From the NCBI GenBank assembly GCA_035443825.1, contig DAOMNN010000004.1:1-64000 (forward strand): a stretch of DNA of 64,000 bases, written 5' to 3'. Every line of letters starts with the position of its first letter. Positions within the stretch are counted from its first letter, which is position 1. A program made the translations under genes and the position numbers. Below, in pieces: positions 27,660 to 35,519 of the stretch. The notes below the pieces were generated by a model, which worked only from the letters and a program-made list of their open reading frames with translations, did not search any database and was not told the DNA's origin. Source of the stretch: DAOMNN01 sp035443825. Lineage in GTDB: Bacteria; Pseudomonadota; Gammaproteobacteria; Burkholderiales; Rhodocyclaceae.

Positions 27660-29138
27660 ATGACTCAGGCGGATAAGGCGGATATGGCTGATGCGATCAG
27701 CGGTGACACTGCCTTCGACGTCTTTGCGTCCGATAGCCCTGTTGCGCACAAACAGAAAGCCCTCAAAGCCTTGATGCGGGAGAAGCTGATTCCCAAACAG
27801 GCGGATGACGCGCGTTTCAAGGCGGGGTTGGCGCAGCTGACGCAGGTGGCGGTGGACCGCACGGAAGAACCGGAAACCCGTCTGCTGGCAATTGCCTGCG
27901 TGGTTCATGCCGCGCAGATGGTGAAGCGGCTGCAGCCGAATCTGCAGCCGTGGCTGGCGCCCGCAATGGGGGAGGACTTCCCGCCATTGCAATTGCTGAA
28001 GGAGGCTGACGATCGGCTGAACGTTGCGCGTGCCTTGGCGCTGGCGGACGGTACCTGGTTGGCCGCGTATCTTGCGGATGCGATTGCATACGAGGAGACC
28101 GGCGAGAAGGCACGCGAGGAGTTGATTGCTGCCTTACTGGCGCGCAGTGAAACGCTGGCTGAGCTGTTTGGGCGTGTGGCGCAGGCTATGGCCGGGGTCA
28201 GACCCGAAACCGAGAAGCCGGGCGATTCCATCGGCCGCCGGCAAGCGCGGACGCTGTCAGCCCTGCGTGCATTGATTCCGACATCCGAGCTGGAAGCGGG
28301 TGATGAGTTGGGTAAGGCGCTGCATGCGCTGGTGAGCTTGCCGCTGCGGGCGGTTGGCCGGCCGAAGGAAGAGAAGGTCCAGCATGAACTGGCGGAAGAG
28401 GTGGTGTTGCTGACGCACGAGATCGTGCGGTCGCGCTTCTCGGTGGCGACCGATCCGGCGGTTTTCCAGGCGGTGGCCTACTGCCGGCAGATGCTGGGCG
28501 GCAGTACCTGGCCGGACGCGCTTCAGGGCGCCCTGTCTTTGTTGGTCAAGGATGTGAGGGAGGCGCTGATTCTGCTGGGTCGGCAAGGCGTGCGTGACCA
28601 AGGTCTCTTGGAGCAGCTCGACATGCTGTGCAACTATCCACTCCGGGCGCGCGCGATAGCGAAGGAGATTGCGGAACGGCATCCGGAGCTGGATGAGGAC
28701 ACCCGGCAATGGCTCATCCATGGCCGCGTTGTCGCCAAGCGTGAGGCCAGCAGTACCGCGCTGGAGGCGGCGGCGCGCGAGGCGGATGTGGCAATCGGGC
28801 TGGCGCTGAATGCGGCCAGGGAAGCCCGGCAGGCGGTTGCGGGCGTGAAGGAACCGGTGATCTCGGTGCTCGATATCTACGAGCAGAGCCTGGTGAGCGT
28901 TACGCAGGATTGCTTCCAGCGTTTCGAAGGGTTGCTGTTGCAGATGGACCAGGTTGCCCAGCAGCGGAGCCTTGCGTTGTACGGGGAGGTTGGGCAGGAG
29001 GTCGATTTTGCACCGAAGTATTTTCAGGCGGTGGGTGAGGTGGCGCGCCAGAAGGTTGTCATCCGCCAACCGGCCGTGGTGCGCATACGTAAGGATGGAA
29101 CGGCGGGCGACGTGGTGTTGAAGGGATTGGTCGAATAA
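27660..29138 (+). CDS. Helical protein with GrpE-like C-terminal domain
   Basis: A 492-residue, almost entirely helical protein. I do not recognise the first 400 residues. The last 55 residues (from LYGEVGQEVDF to the GDVVLKGLVE end) follow the pattern of the beta domain of GrpE, the nucleotide-exchange factor of DnaK: Gly-Glu ... hydrophobic-Asp-Phe ... then strands with V-I-R-Q-P-A and a final V-x-x-V-E. A long helix precedes it, as in GrpE. The next gene encodes an Hsp70-type ATPase, which makes a dedicated exchange-factor/chaperone pair plausible. The resemblance is by eye and needs a structure comparison. ATG 27660 is chosen over 27624 for its GGGAGGGTGG leader. Confidence 0.65.
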   Translation: MTQADKADMADAISGDTAFDVFASDSPVAHKQKALKALMREKLIPKQADDARFKAGLAQLTQVAVDRTEEPETRLLAIACVVHAAQMVKRLQPNLQPWLAPAMGEDFPPLQLLKEADDRLNVARALALADGTWLAAYLADAIAYEETGEKAREELIAALLARSETLAELFGRVAQAMAGVRPETEKPGDSIGRRQARTLSALRALIPTSELEAGDELGKALHALVSLPLRAVGRPKEEKVQHELAEEVVLLTHEIVRSRFSVATDPAVFQAVAYCRQMLGGSTWPDALQGALSLLVKDVREALILLGRQGVRDQGLLEQLDMLCNYPLRARAIAKEIAERHPELDEDTRQWLIHGRVVAKREASSTALEAAAREADVAIGLALNAAREARQAVAGVKEPVISVLDIYEQSLVSVTQDCFQRFEGLLLQMDQVAQQRSLALYGEVGQEVDFAPKYFQAVGEVARQKVVIRQPAVVRIRKDGTAGDVVLKGLVE

Positions 29139-29164
29139 CTCAGAACGAAGTTGGGGAGGGGCAG

Positions 29165-30907
29165 GTGAATCCGGAGATTGCCAGGTTTCTGCTGGAGAGC
29201 TTGATCGAGCGTATCGATCGCAATGCCATCGGCACGATTTCGTCTGCAGAGCGTGAGGCGCTGGGGGTCGCCTTGGGTCTGCTGCGCGGAGGGGCCGCCG
29301 GCCCAACCCCGAAACCCCCTGAGACACAGACTCCCATGCCGCCAAGTCCGCCGCCTCTTGCCGGGGGGGCAACCGTTTCCGCGCCAACTCCTCAGGAGGA
29401 GGCGCCTGTTCTAGAGTTGCCGGAAACGCCTCAGCCGCAGGTCGCACTGGTCACGGATGCGTTGGACAGGAGCACGCCTGACGACCCCGATGTGCTGCTT
29501 TGCCTGGACTTTGGGACGGCCATGTCCAAGGCGTTTGCGCAATCGGACGATGGTCAGCCGTTCGAGCTCGAACTGGGCGCTCAAGCCGGAGGTGAAGGCT
29601 ATGCAGTGCCGTCGTCGGTTTTCATCACTGATGGCGGCAAGGTGCTATTCGGTTTCGATGCTGTGGATGCGAGTCAGGAGCTGTCTGACTCCAACCGGGC
29701 TCGATTGGATTCGATCAAGAGTTGGCTGAGTCAGCGCTCGGACGGAAATCTTGATGCTTACCCGTTGCGCGCCGAAATGAATCCGACCCAGGTCAAGCTG
29801 ACCGAAGGCGATCTGATCCGGATCTATCTCGCGTACTTGACCGATCTGGCGGTGTCGCAGGTCCAGACCTGGTCGGTGGAAGACACGAAAGGCCCACTCT
29901 CTCGATATGTGCGTCGGCGGTTTGCGCATCCGTGCTGGCCGTCATCGGCGCAGAAGTCGTGGGCGGACCGTTTGATGCGCCACTGGATGGCCGAGGCCCA
30001 GATTCTTGCCGACACGTTTCACGGTCGGTGGGAGGGCGGCCTCGATGTGGCGGAAGTTAAAGATGCTGTCGATCAGGTGCGTGCCTTGGAGCGGCGACCG
30101 GAGTATCTGATCGCCGACGGTGTGCCCGAGCCCGTGGCCGTGGCGGCCGGTGCGCTCGTCGACGGCGAGGACAAGCGTCTTCCTTTCATGGTGATCGACG
30201 TAGGCGCGGGTACGACCGATTTCGGGCTCTTCCTGCTTCGCGAGGATGAGCAGCGCGAAATCACGCGTGTGTTTCAGGTGCCGGGATCGATCAAGGCCCT
30301 GATGCAGGCAGGCGATCGGATTGACATGATGCTGAAGAAGTTCATTCTGGATGCCCAGGGTGTCGACCTGACCGAGCCTCACGGCCGACTTGTGGCAGCC
30401 GATCTGAGCCGTCGAATTCGTGGGTTGAAGGAGCGCTTGTTTGCCGACACCTCGGTCCAGTATGTGCTTAGCGACGGTACGCTCGGGAAGATTGAACTCG
30501 ATGATTTCATGGCGTCGCGGCCGGTCAGGGAGTTTTCCGAGCGTGTCGATCAAGGTTTCCGGGACGTGCTGGAGGGGTTGCACGACACCTGGATCAACTA
30601 CCTGACCAAGACCGACCTCACGGTGATCCTCACCGGTGGCGGCGCAAGCCTGCCGATGATGCGCGCACTGGCTGAGGGCTGGGTGGAAGTGCGTGGAAAG
30701 CGGATTGCGCGCAAGGTAGTCAATCCGCTGCCGAGCTGGATTCGTGACGATAGTCCGGATCTGGAACCCGTTTATCCGCAGCTGGCCGTGGCGATTGGCG
30801 GCGCGGCGCATGAGTTGCCCGAAACGGTCGATGGCCCTGAAGCTTTCGCGGGCGGTGGAGGTCGAGCCGCCTACGAGGTCGGGAATCTTCAAGTGAGTGG
30901 GGCATAA
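29165..30907 (+). CDS. Hsp70/actin-fold ATPase (DnaK-like)
   Basis: A 580-residue ATPase of the Hsp70/actin superfamily. Phosphate loop 1 is CLDFGTAMSK (D115-T118), phosphate loop 2 is VIDVGAGTTDFG (D345-G349), and the adenosine motif is VILTGGGASLP at about residue 487. A Pro-rich linker (about 45-95) separates a short N-terminal helical segment from the ATPase, an arrangement not found in housekeeping DnaK. No standard substrate-binding domain follows, so the protein ends with the ATPase. GTG start with GGGGAGGGG upstream; 26 bases after the GrpE-like gene. It probably provides ATP-driven conformational control for the locus rather than general folding. Confidence 0.85.
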   Translation: MNPEIARFLLESLIERIDRNAIGTISSAEREALGVALGLLRGGAAGPTPKPPETQTPMPPSPPPLAGGATVSAPTPQEEAPVLELPETPQPQVALVTDALDRSTPDDPDVLLCLDFGTAMSKAFAQSDDGQPFELELGAQAGGEGYAVPSSVFITDGGKVLFGFDAVDASQELSDSNRARLDSIKSWLSQRSDGNLDAYPLRAEMNPTQVKLTEGDLIRIYLAYLTDLAVSQVQTWSVEDTKGPLSRYVRRRFAHPCWPSSAQKSWADRLMRHWMAEAQILADTFHGRWEGGLDVAEVKDAVDQVRALERRPEYLIADGVPEPVAVAAGALVDGEDKRLPFMVIDVGAGTTDFGLFLLREDEQREITRVFQVPGSIKALMQAGDRIDMMLKKFILDAQGVDLTEPHGRLVAADLSRRIRGLKERLFADTSVQYVLSDGTLGKIELDDFMASRPVREFSERVDQGFRDVLEGLHDTWINYLTKTDLTVILTGGGASLPMMRALAEGWVEVRGKRIARKVVNPLPSWIRDDSPDLEPVYPQLAVAIGGAAHELPETVDGPEAFAGGGGRAAYEVGNLQVSGA

Positions 30908-30978
30908 CCCATTTTGAACATCGAATGATCGCGGTATCGAAGTTGCCGAAGCTGTGAGTTTCGGTCGCTTCATGGGAG

Positions 30979-33822
30979 ATGAAAGGGATGAGTTTGAAAC
31001 CGTGGCGTGAGATCGCCGTTCCGCACGAGGACGTGCTCAAGGGCACATTCCAGCAGGCCGAGTTCGCGGCTGATCTGTCTCGCGTGCATCTGGGTACCGC
31101 GACCGCCGAGTATCAGGATCCGTCGCTGTTCTTCCAGCGCACGTTCATTACGGAAGGCATGCGCCTGCTGCTGGATTCAGTGGTTCGGCGTCTGAGTGGG
31201 CGTGGCGGCGATCCGGTCATTCAGCTGCAGACCGCCTTTGGCGGCGGCAAGACGCACACGATGTTGGCCGTGTACCACTTGGCCAAAGGCGAAGTGACGG
31301 CGTCGAACATGCCGGGGATTCCATCGATACTTAATGCGGCTGGTGTCGTGGAGATGCCGCGGGCGCGCATCGCGGTGCTCGATGGCATTCGCTTGTCGCC
31401 CAACCAGCCGATTCAGCGCGACGGGCAGGCGGTGCGCACGATCTGGGGTGAGCTGGCGTGGCAGTTGGGTGGTGCCGAAGGCTACGGGATGGTGCGCGAG
31501 GCGGACGAGTCCGGCACCTCACCGGGCAAGGGCGTGCTGGCGGACCTGCTCGGACGCTTTGCGCCTTGCGTGATTCTGATCGACGAGTTGGTCGCGTATA
31601 TCCGCCAGTTCGAGGAAGGCAAGACGCTGTCCGGCGGATCATTCGATTCCAACCTGAGCTTTATTCAGGCGCTGACCGAGGCGCTGAAGGCGGTGCCGAC
31701 GGCGGTATTGCTGGCCTCGCTGCCCGAGTCCGACAAGGAAGCTGGCAGCCAGCGCGGGGTGAAGGCGCTGGCGACGCTGTCGCATTACTTCGGCCGGGTG
31801 CAGGCGCTGTGGAAGCCGGTGTCGTCCGAAGAAGCTTTCGAGATCGTGCGCCGCCGTCTGTTCTCAGACATCAACGACAAGCTCGGTGCGGAGGCAGTGT
31901 GCCGTGCGTTTGCCGATTTCTACATCGCCAACGCCGCGGACATGCCGCACGAAACCCAGGAGGCGCGCTACTTCGAGCGCCTGATGCATGCCTATCCGAT
32001 CCATCCCGAGGTCTTCGTGCGCCTGTACGAAGACTGGTCTTCGCTCGACAGCTTTCAGCGTACCCGCGGCGTGCTGAAGCTGATGGCGAAGATCATTCAC
32101 CGGCTGTGGAAGGACAACAATTCCGACCTGCTGATCATGCCGGGGAGCCTGCCGCTGTACGATGCGGACACCCGCAACGAGTCGATCTACTATCTGCCGC
32201 AGGGTTGGGATCCGGTACTGGAGCGCGACATCGACGGCGAGCGGGCTGAGACGACGGATCTGGAAAGCTTGGATACCCGCTTGGGTAGCGTACAGGCGTG
32301 TCGGCGCACGGCGCGGACGATATTCCTGGGCAGCGCACCGACCACGGCGAGCCAGATGGTGCGAGGCATCGAACTGGAGCGGGTGCTACTGGGTGTCGCG
32401 CAACCAGGGCAGCAATTGGGGGTGTTCAAGGATGCGCTGCGTCGCTTGAATGACCGTTTGCACTATCTCAACTCCGGCAACAATCGATTCTGGTTCGACA
32501 CGCGTCCGAACCTGCGCCGCGAGATGGAAGACCGCAAGCGGCGCTTTCAGGACAAGGACGATGTGATTCCGGCGGTGCGCGACCGTGTGCAGCGAACCTT
32601 GGCGCAAGGCGTGTTCGGTGGCGTGCATGTGTTCACCGCCAGCGCCGACATTCCCGACGACTGGGCGCTGCGCCTGGTCGTGCTGCCGCCGACGGCCGGC
32701 TACAGCCGCAGCGGGGATCAGTCGGCGATCCGCAACGCCACCGAAATCCTCAAGCAACGTGGCGAGCAGCCACGCTTCAAGCAGAACCGGTTGATCTTCC
32801 TGGCCCCGGATGCGGACAGCGTGAGCCGCTTGAAGGACCAAGTGCGCTCCGTACTGGCTTGGCAATCGATTGTCGCCGACATCAAGGACCTGAAGCTCAA
32901 CCTTGACCAGTACCAGGCCCGCCAGGCCAGCCGCAGCCTGGATGACGCCAACGAGGCCCTGCGCGGGATGGTGAAGGAAACATACCGCTGGTTGCTGGCT
33001 CCGGCGCAGTTTGCCGAGCGCGGTAAGGGTTTGTCGGAACTGCAATGGGAGCCGTTTCAGATCAATACCGGCGCACAGAACCTGACTCAAGAGGTTGAGC
33101 GCGTGCTGCGTGAGAACGAGCTGCTGATCACCGAGTGGGCGCCCATCCACCTGCACAATCTGCTGAAAGCATGGTTCTGGAAGGACGGCCACGCCGAGGC
33201 CAACGCGTTGAACGTGTGGCAGCAAACCTGCCAGCAACTGTACTTGCCGCGCTTGCGCGACGACGGAGTGTTCCACAACACGCTGGCAGCGGGCGCAGAG
33301 AGCCGAGATTTTTTTGGTGTCGCCCAAGGTAAGGACGGAGATCGTTACCTGGGCTTCAGTTTCGGCCGGCGTACGACACCGATCTTGGATACGTCGCTGA
33401 TTCTGCTCGAGCCGGCTGCTGCTACCGCGTACGCAGAAGAGGAGCAGCACGCGCGCGAAGCAGTTCAGTCGCCAGGATCAGGGGGCGGAACCGTCGTTTA
33501 TCCGACTGGCGGCGGGCGCGGTGATACGAAGACCGAAGACTCCGGACGTGGCGTCGGCCCGATGGTAACAGCACCGCCACAGGACGGCGCAAAGCGAACG
33601 CATTTCTTCGGCACGATCGATCTCGATCCGGTCCTGGCGAAGAAGCAGTTCGCCGAGATCGTTGATGAAGTCGTATTGAACTTCACGGCAAAACCGGGGG
33701 TGAAGGTGCGGATCTCTATCGAGATCGATGCCGAGACTGACTCAGGATTCGACGATGGGTTGCAGCGGGCGGTGCGGGAAAACTGCGGTGTGTTGAAGTT
33801 CAAGAACGCCGAGTTTGACTGA
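30979..33822 (+). CDS. DUF499 P-loop ATPase (defence-associated)
   Basis: A 947-residue AAA-type ATPase of the DUF499 family. The N-terminus (KPWREIAVPHEDVLKG, then FFQRTFITEGM) is characteristic. Walker A is QTAFGGGKTHTM (K91) and Walker B is VILIDELVAY (D202, E203). A C-terminal domain (about 870-947, starting THFFGTIDLDPV) follows a Gly-rich linker. DUF499 proteins occur with DUF1156 methylases in anti-phage loci (family knowledge), where they are predicted to couple ATP use to DNA recognition or loading. Start 30979 is given; ATG 30988 in the same frame is equally possible. It follows the Hsp70-like gene by 71 bases. Confidence 0.92.
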   Translation: MKGMSLKPWREIAVPHEDVLKGTFQQAEFAADLSRVHLGTATAEYQDPSLFFQRTFITEGMRLLLDSVVRRLSGRGGDPVIQLQTAFGGGKTHTMLAVYHLAKGEVTASNMPGIPSILNAAGVVEMPRARIAVLDGIRLSPNQPIQRDGQAVRTIWGELAWQLGGAEGYGMVREADESGTSPGKGVLADLLGRFAPCVILIDELVAYIRQFEEGKTLSGGSFDSNLSFIQALTEALKAVPTAVLLASLPESDKEAGSQRGVKALATLSHYFGRVQALWKPVSSEEAFEIVRRRLFSDINDKLGAEAVCRAFADFYIANAADMPHETQEARYFERLMHAYPIHPEVFVRLYEDWSSLDSFQRTRGVLKLMAKIIHRLWKDNNSDLLIMPGSLPLYDADTRNESIYYLPQGWDPVLERDIDGERAETTDLESLDTRLGSVQACRRTARTIFLGSAPTTASQMVRGIELERVLLGVAQPGQQLGVFKDALRRLNDRLHYLNSGNNRFWFDTRPNLRREMEDRKRRFQDKDDVIPAVRDRVQRTLAQGVFGGVHVFTASADIPDDWALRLVVLPPTAGYSRSGDQSAIRNATEILKQRGEQPRFKQNRLIFLAPDADSVSRLKDQVRSVLAWQSIVADIKDLKLNLDQYQARQASRSLDDANEALRGMVKETYRWLLAPAQFAERGKGLSELQWEPFQINTGAQNLTQEVERVLRENELLITEWAPIHLHNLLKAWFWKDGHAEANALNVWQQTCQQLYLPRLRDDGVFHNTLAAGAESRDFFGVAQGKDGDRYLGFSFGRRTTPILDTSLILLEPAAATAYAEEEQHAREAVQSPGSGGGTVVYPTGGGRGDTKTEDSGRGVGPMVTAPPQDGAKRTHFFGTIDLDPVLAKKQFAEIVDEVVLNFTAKPGVKVRISIEIDAETDSGFDDGLQRAVRENCGVLKFKNAEFD

Positions 33823-34021
33823 GGGAGTGAACAAGTGACTTCTGAGCCTGAACGGTTTCTGGCCCGTCAGGGTGCAGACTCATTAACTGCTCGGCGATGC
33901 CGCAAGAGATGGGGGTGTGCGTGAGAGCCGCAAATCGACATTGGGTTGTCGGTTCGGTTGCATCGCTTCTGTCCTTGAGCGGGTTGAAGCCGACTCACCT
34001 CATTCGATCAAGGAGCCTCGT

Positions 34022-35302
34022 TTGAAGAGCGCATTATTCGTCGACTTCGACAATGTTTATTCCGGGCTTCGGAAGCTCGACCAATCGATAGCAGATCAGT
34101 TTGCGCTCAAGCCGCAACGTTGGATGCAGTGGTTGGTCGAATCCTTGGCAGCGCCAGAGCATGCGCCGCCGGGTGCGAGACGCCGAGTGCTGGTGCGCCG
34201 GTGCTATCTTAATCCCCAAGCGTTCCAGCGCTTTCGTCCGTCATTCAACCTTGCGGGATTCGAGATCATTGACTGTCCCGCCCTCACCGGCGAGGGCAAG
34301 ACCAGCACCGATATCCACATGGTGCTCGACATCATTGATCTGCTGCAGCATGAAGCGCATTACGACGAGTTCATCGTCTTCTCTGCTGATGCCGATTTCA
34401 CGCCGGTCCTGCGCAAGCTGCGTCGCTGGGATCGGCGCACCACGGTGCTTGCCATCGGCTTCCCGTCGGCAGCCTATCGGGCTTCGGCGGATCTGCTGAT
34501 TGATCAGGACGAGTTTGTTCGAGAGGTGCTTGGATTCCGGGACGCCGATGAACCTTCGTCAGACTCCGAAGATAGCTCGGATGAGGGAGTTGTCGTTGAG
34601 CACGCTCTGGCACTCAAGTCGGTTGATACAGCCGTAGTAGAACCGGACTACGCGGGCGTCGTGCGTGCCGCCGTGGCGAGTATCCAACAACCACTTGCTT
34701 GCGCTCGACTGGCGCAGATGCTTATCGACCGGGACAACACGATCATCGAGGACTGGAAGGGTACGGGTTCGTTTCGCAAGTTTCTCGAGTCTCTTGATCT
34801 CAAGCCGTTGAAGATCGATTGGAGCACAGCTGGCGGCCGCATTTTCGACCCGAGTCGAAAGGCCAGCGGGGGTAATCAGAGAAACGGTAAGTCGAGCGGA
34901 GCTTCGCTGGCGGAGTGGGGCAAGGATGCGGGTGTTTTTCCAGTCGCGAGCCAGACTCACGACGTGACCGGGGCGCCGTTACTCACACCCGATACCTATC
35001 GGGCCCTCTTTCGTGCGATAGAGCAGGATGTCAGCGAGCAGTCATTCGAGTTGAACCAAACGGGCAAACGAGTGCGCGACCGGATGCGGGATGCCGGGCT
35101 GCCTGTTAGTAGGGCAGATGCAACTTGGGTGGTTCGCGGCCTGCTGTTGCGTGGGCATCAGTTCGGTAAGGGGCGTGATGATGCCGCCAACCTGTCTAAG
35201 GCACTGGCCGACAACGTGCGTGCCCTGTGTTTGCGTGAGCAGATGACGATCGACGCCCCCACGGATGATGCGATCCGTCGTTGGCTTTCCGACGGGCTGT
35301 GA
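34022..35302 (+). CDS. NYN-domain protein with C-terminal OST-HTH/LOTUS-like domain
   Basis: A 426-residue protein. The NYN nuclease-like domain (1-165) has its acidic residues at D8/D10 (VDFDNVY), D97 (STDIHM) and D123/D125 (SADADFTP). The segment at about 215-280 (with the motif GTGSFRKFLESL) resembles an OST-HTH/LOTUS RNA-binding domain, and a further helical domain (about 320-426) follows. NYN plus LOTUS proteins are thought to act on RNA. I chose TTG 34022 because AAGGAGCC lies just upstream and the protein then begins at the conserved strand; the frame is open back to 33917. It ends the nine-gene run after a 199-base gap that may hold a separate promoter. Confidence 0.85.
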   Translation: MKSALFVDFDNVYSGLRKLDQSIADQFALKPQRWMQWLVESLAAPEHAPPGARRRVLVRRCYLNPQAFQRFRPSFNLAGFEIIDCPALTGEGKTSTDIHMVLDIIDLLQHEAHYDEFIVFSADADFTPVLRKLRRWDRRTTVLAIGFPSAAYRASADLLIDQDEFVREVLGFRDADEPSSDSEDSSDEGVVVEHALALKSVDTAVVEPDYAGVVRAAVASIQQPLACARLAQMLIDRDNTIIEDWKGTGSFRKFLESLDLKPLKIDWSTAGGRIFDPSRKASGGNQRNGKSSGASLAEWGKDAGVFPVASQTHDVTGAPLLTPDTYRALFRAIEQDVSEQSFELNQTGKRVRDRMRDAGLPVSRADATWVVRGLLLRGHQFGKGRDDAANLSKALADNVRALCLREQMTIDAPTDDAIRRWLSDGL

Positions 35303-35490
35303 GCTGAGGAGCAGCTTCAGCATCAGCAACTCTTAGCTTTGACGATTCCGATCGATCGGTAGTGTTTGATGAGGGGGCGTCTCCGCTGGGTGTGCGCATC
35401 CGGCGGTCCTTCTTCGCCCCAAAAACCTGCGCCAGTCGCTATACCCGACTCAACCCAGAGTCTGCGCGACACCAATAACGACATTGCGGT

Positions 35491-35511
35491 CTCCCGACTG
35501 TAAATCGGGAG
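35491..35511 (+). promoter_or_regulatory. Hairpin covering the ribosome site of the second recombinase
   Basis: CTCCCGA (35491-35497) pairs with TCGGGAG (35505-35511) over the loop CTGTAAA. The right arm contains GGGAG, the only plausible ribosome site for the gene starting at 35520, so the folded mRNA would hide it. The loop equals the anticodon loop of bacterial tRNA-Tyr (GTA), which could also mean a former attachment core. A 12-base palindrome, CCGATCGATCGG, lies at 35348-35359. Confidence 0.5.
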
Positions 35512-35519
35512 AAGATGCG

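Noticed and set aside
28257..29447. 396-residue minus-strand frame
   Set aside because: It is a shadow of the GrpE-like gene and the start of the Hsp70-like gene, with Arg/His/Pro-rich chance composition.
17925..35302. Classical DISARM or BREX system
   Set aside because: The DUF1998 helicase and phospholipase-D gene of DISARM and the PglZ gene of BREX are absent; shared elements are only the methylase and helicase type.
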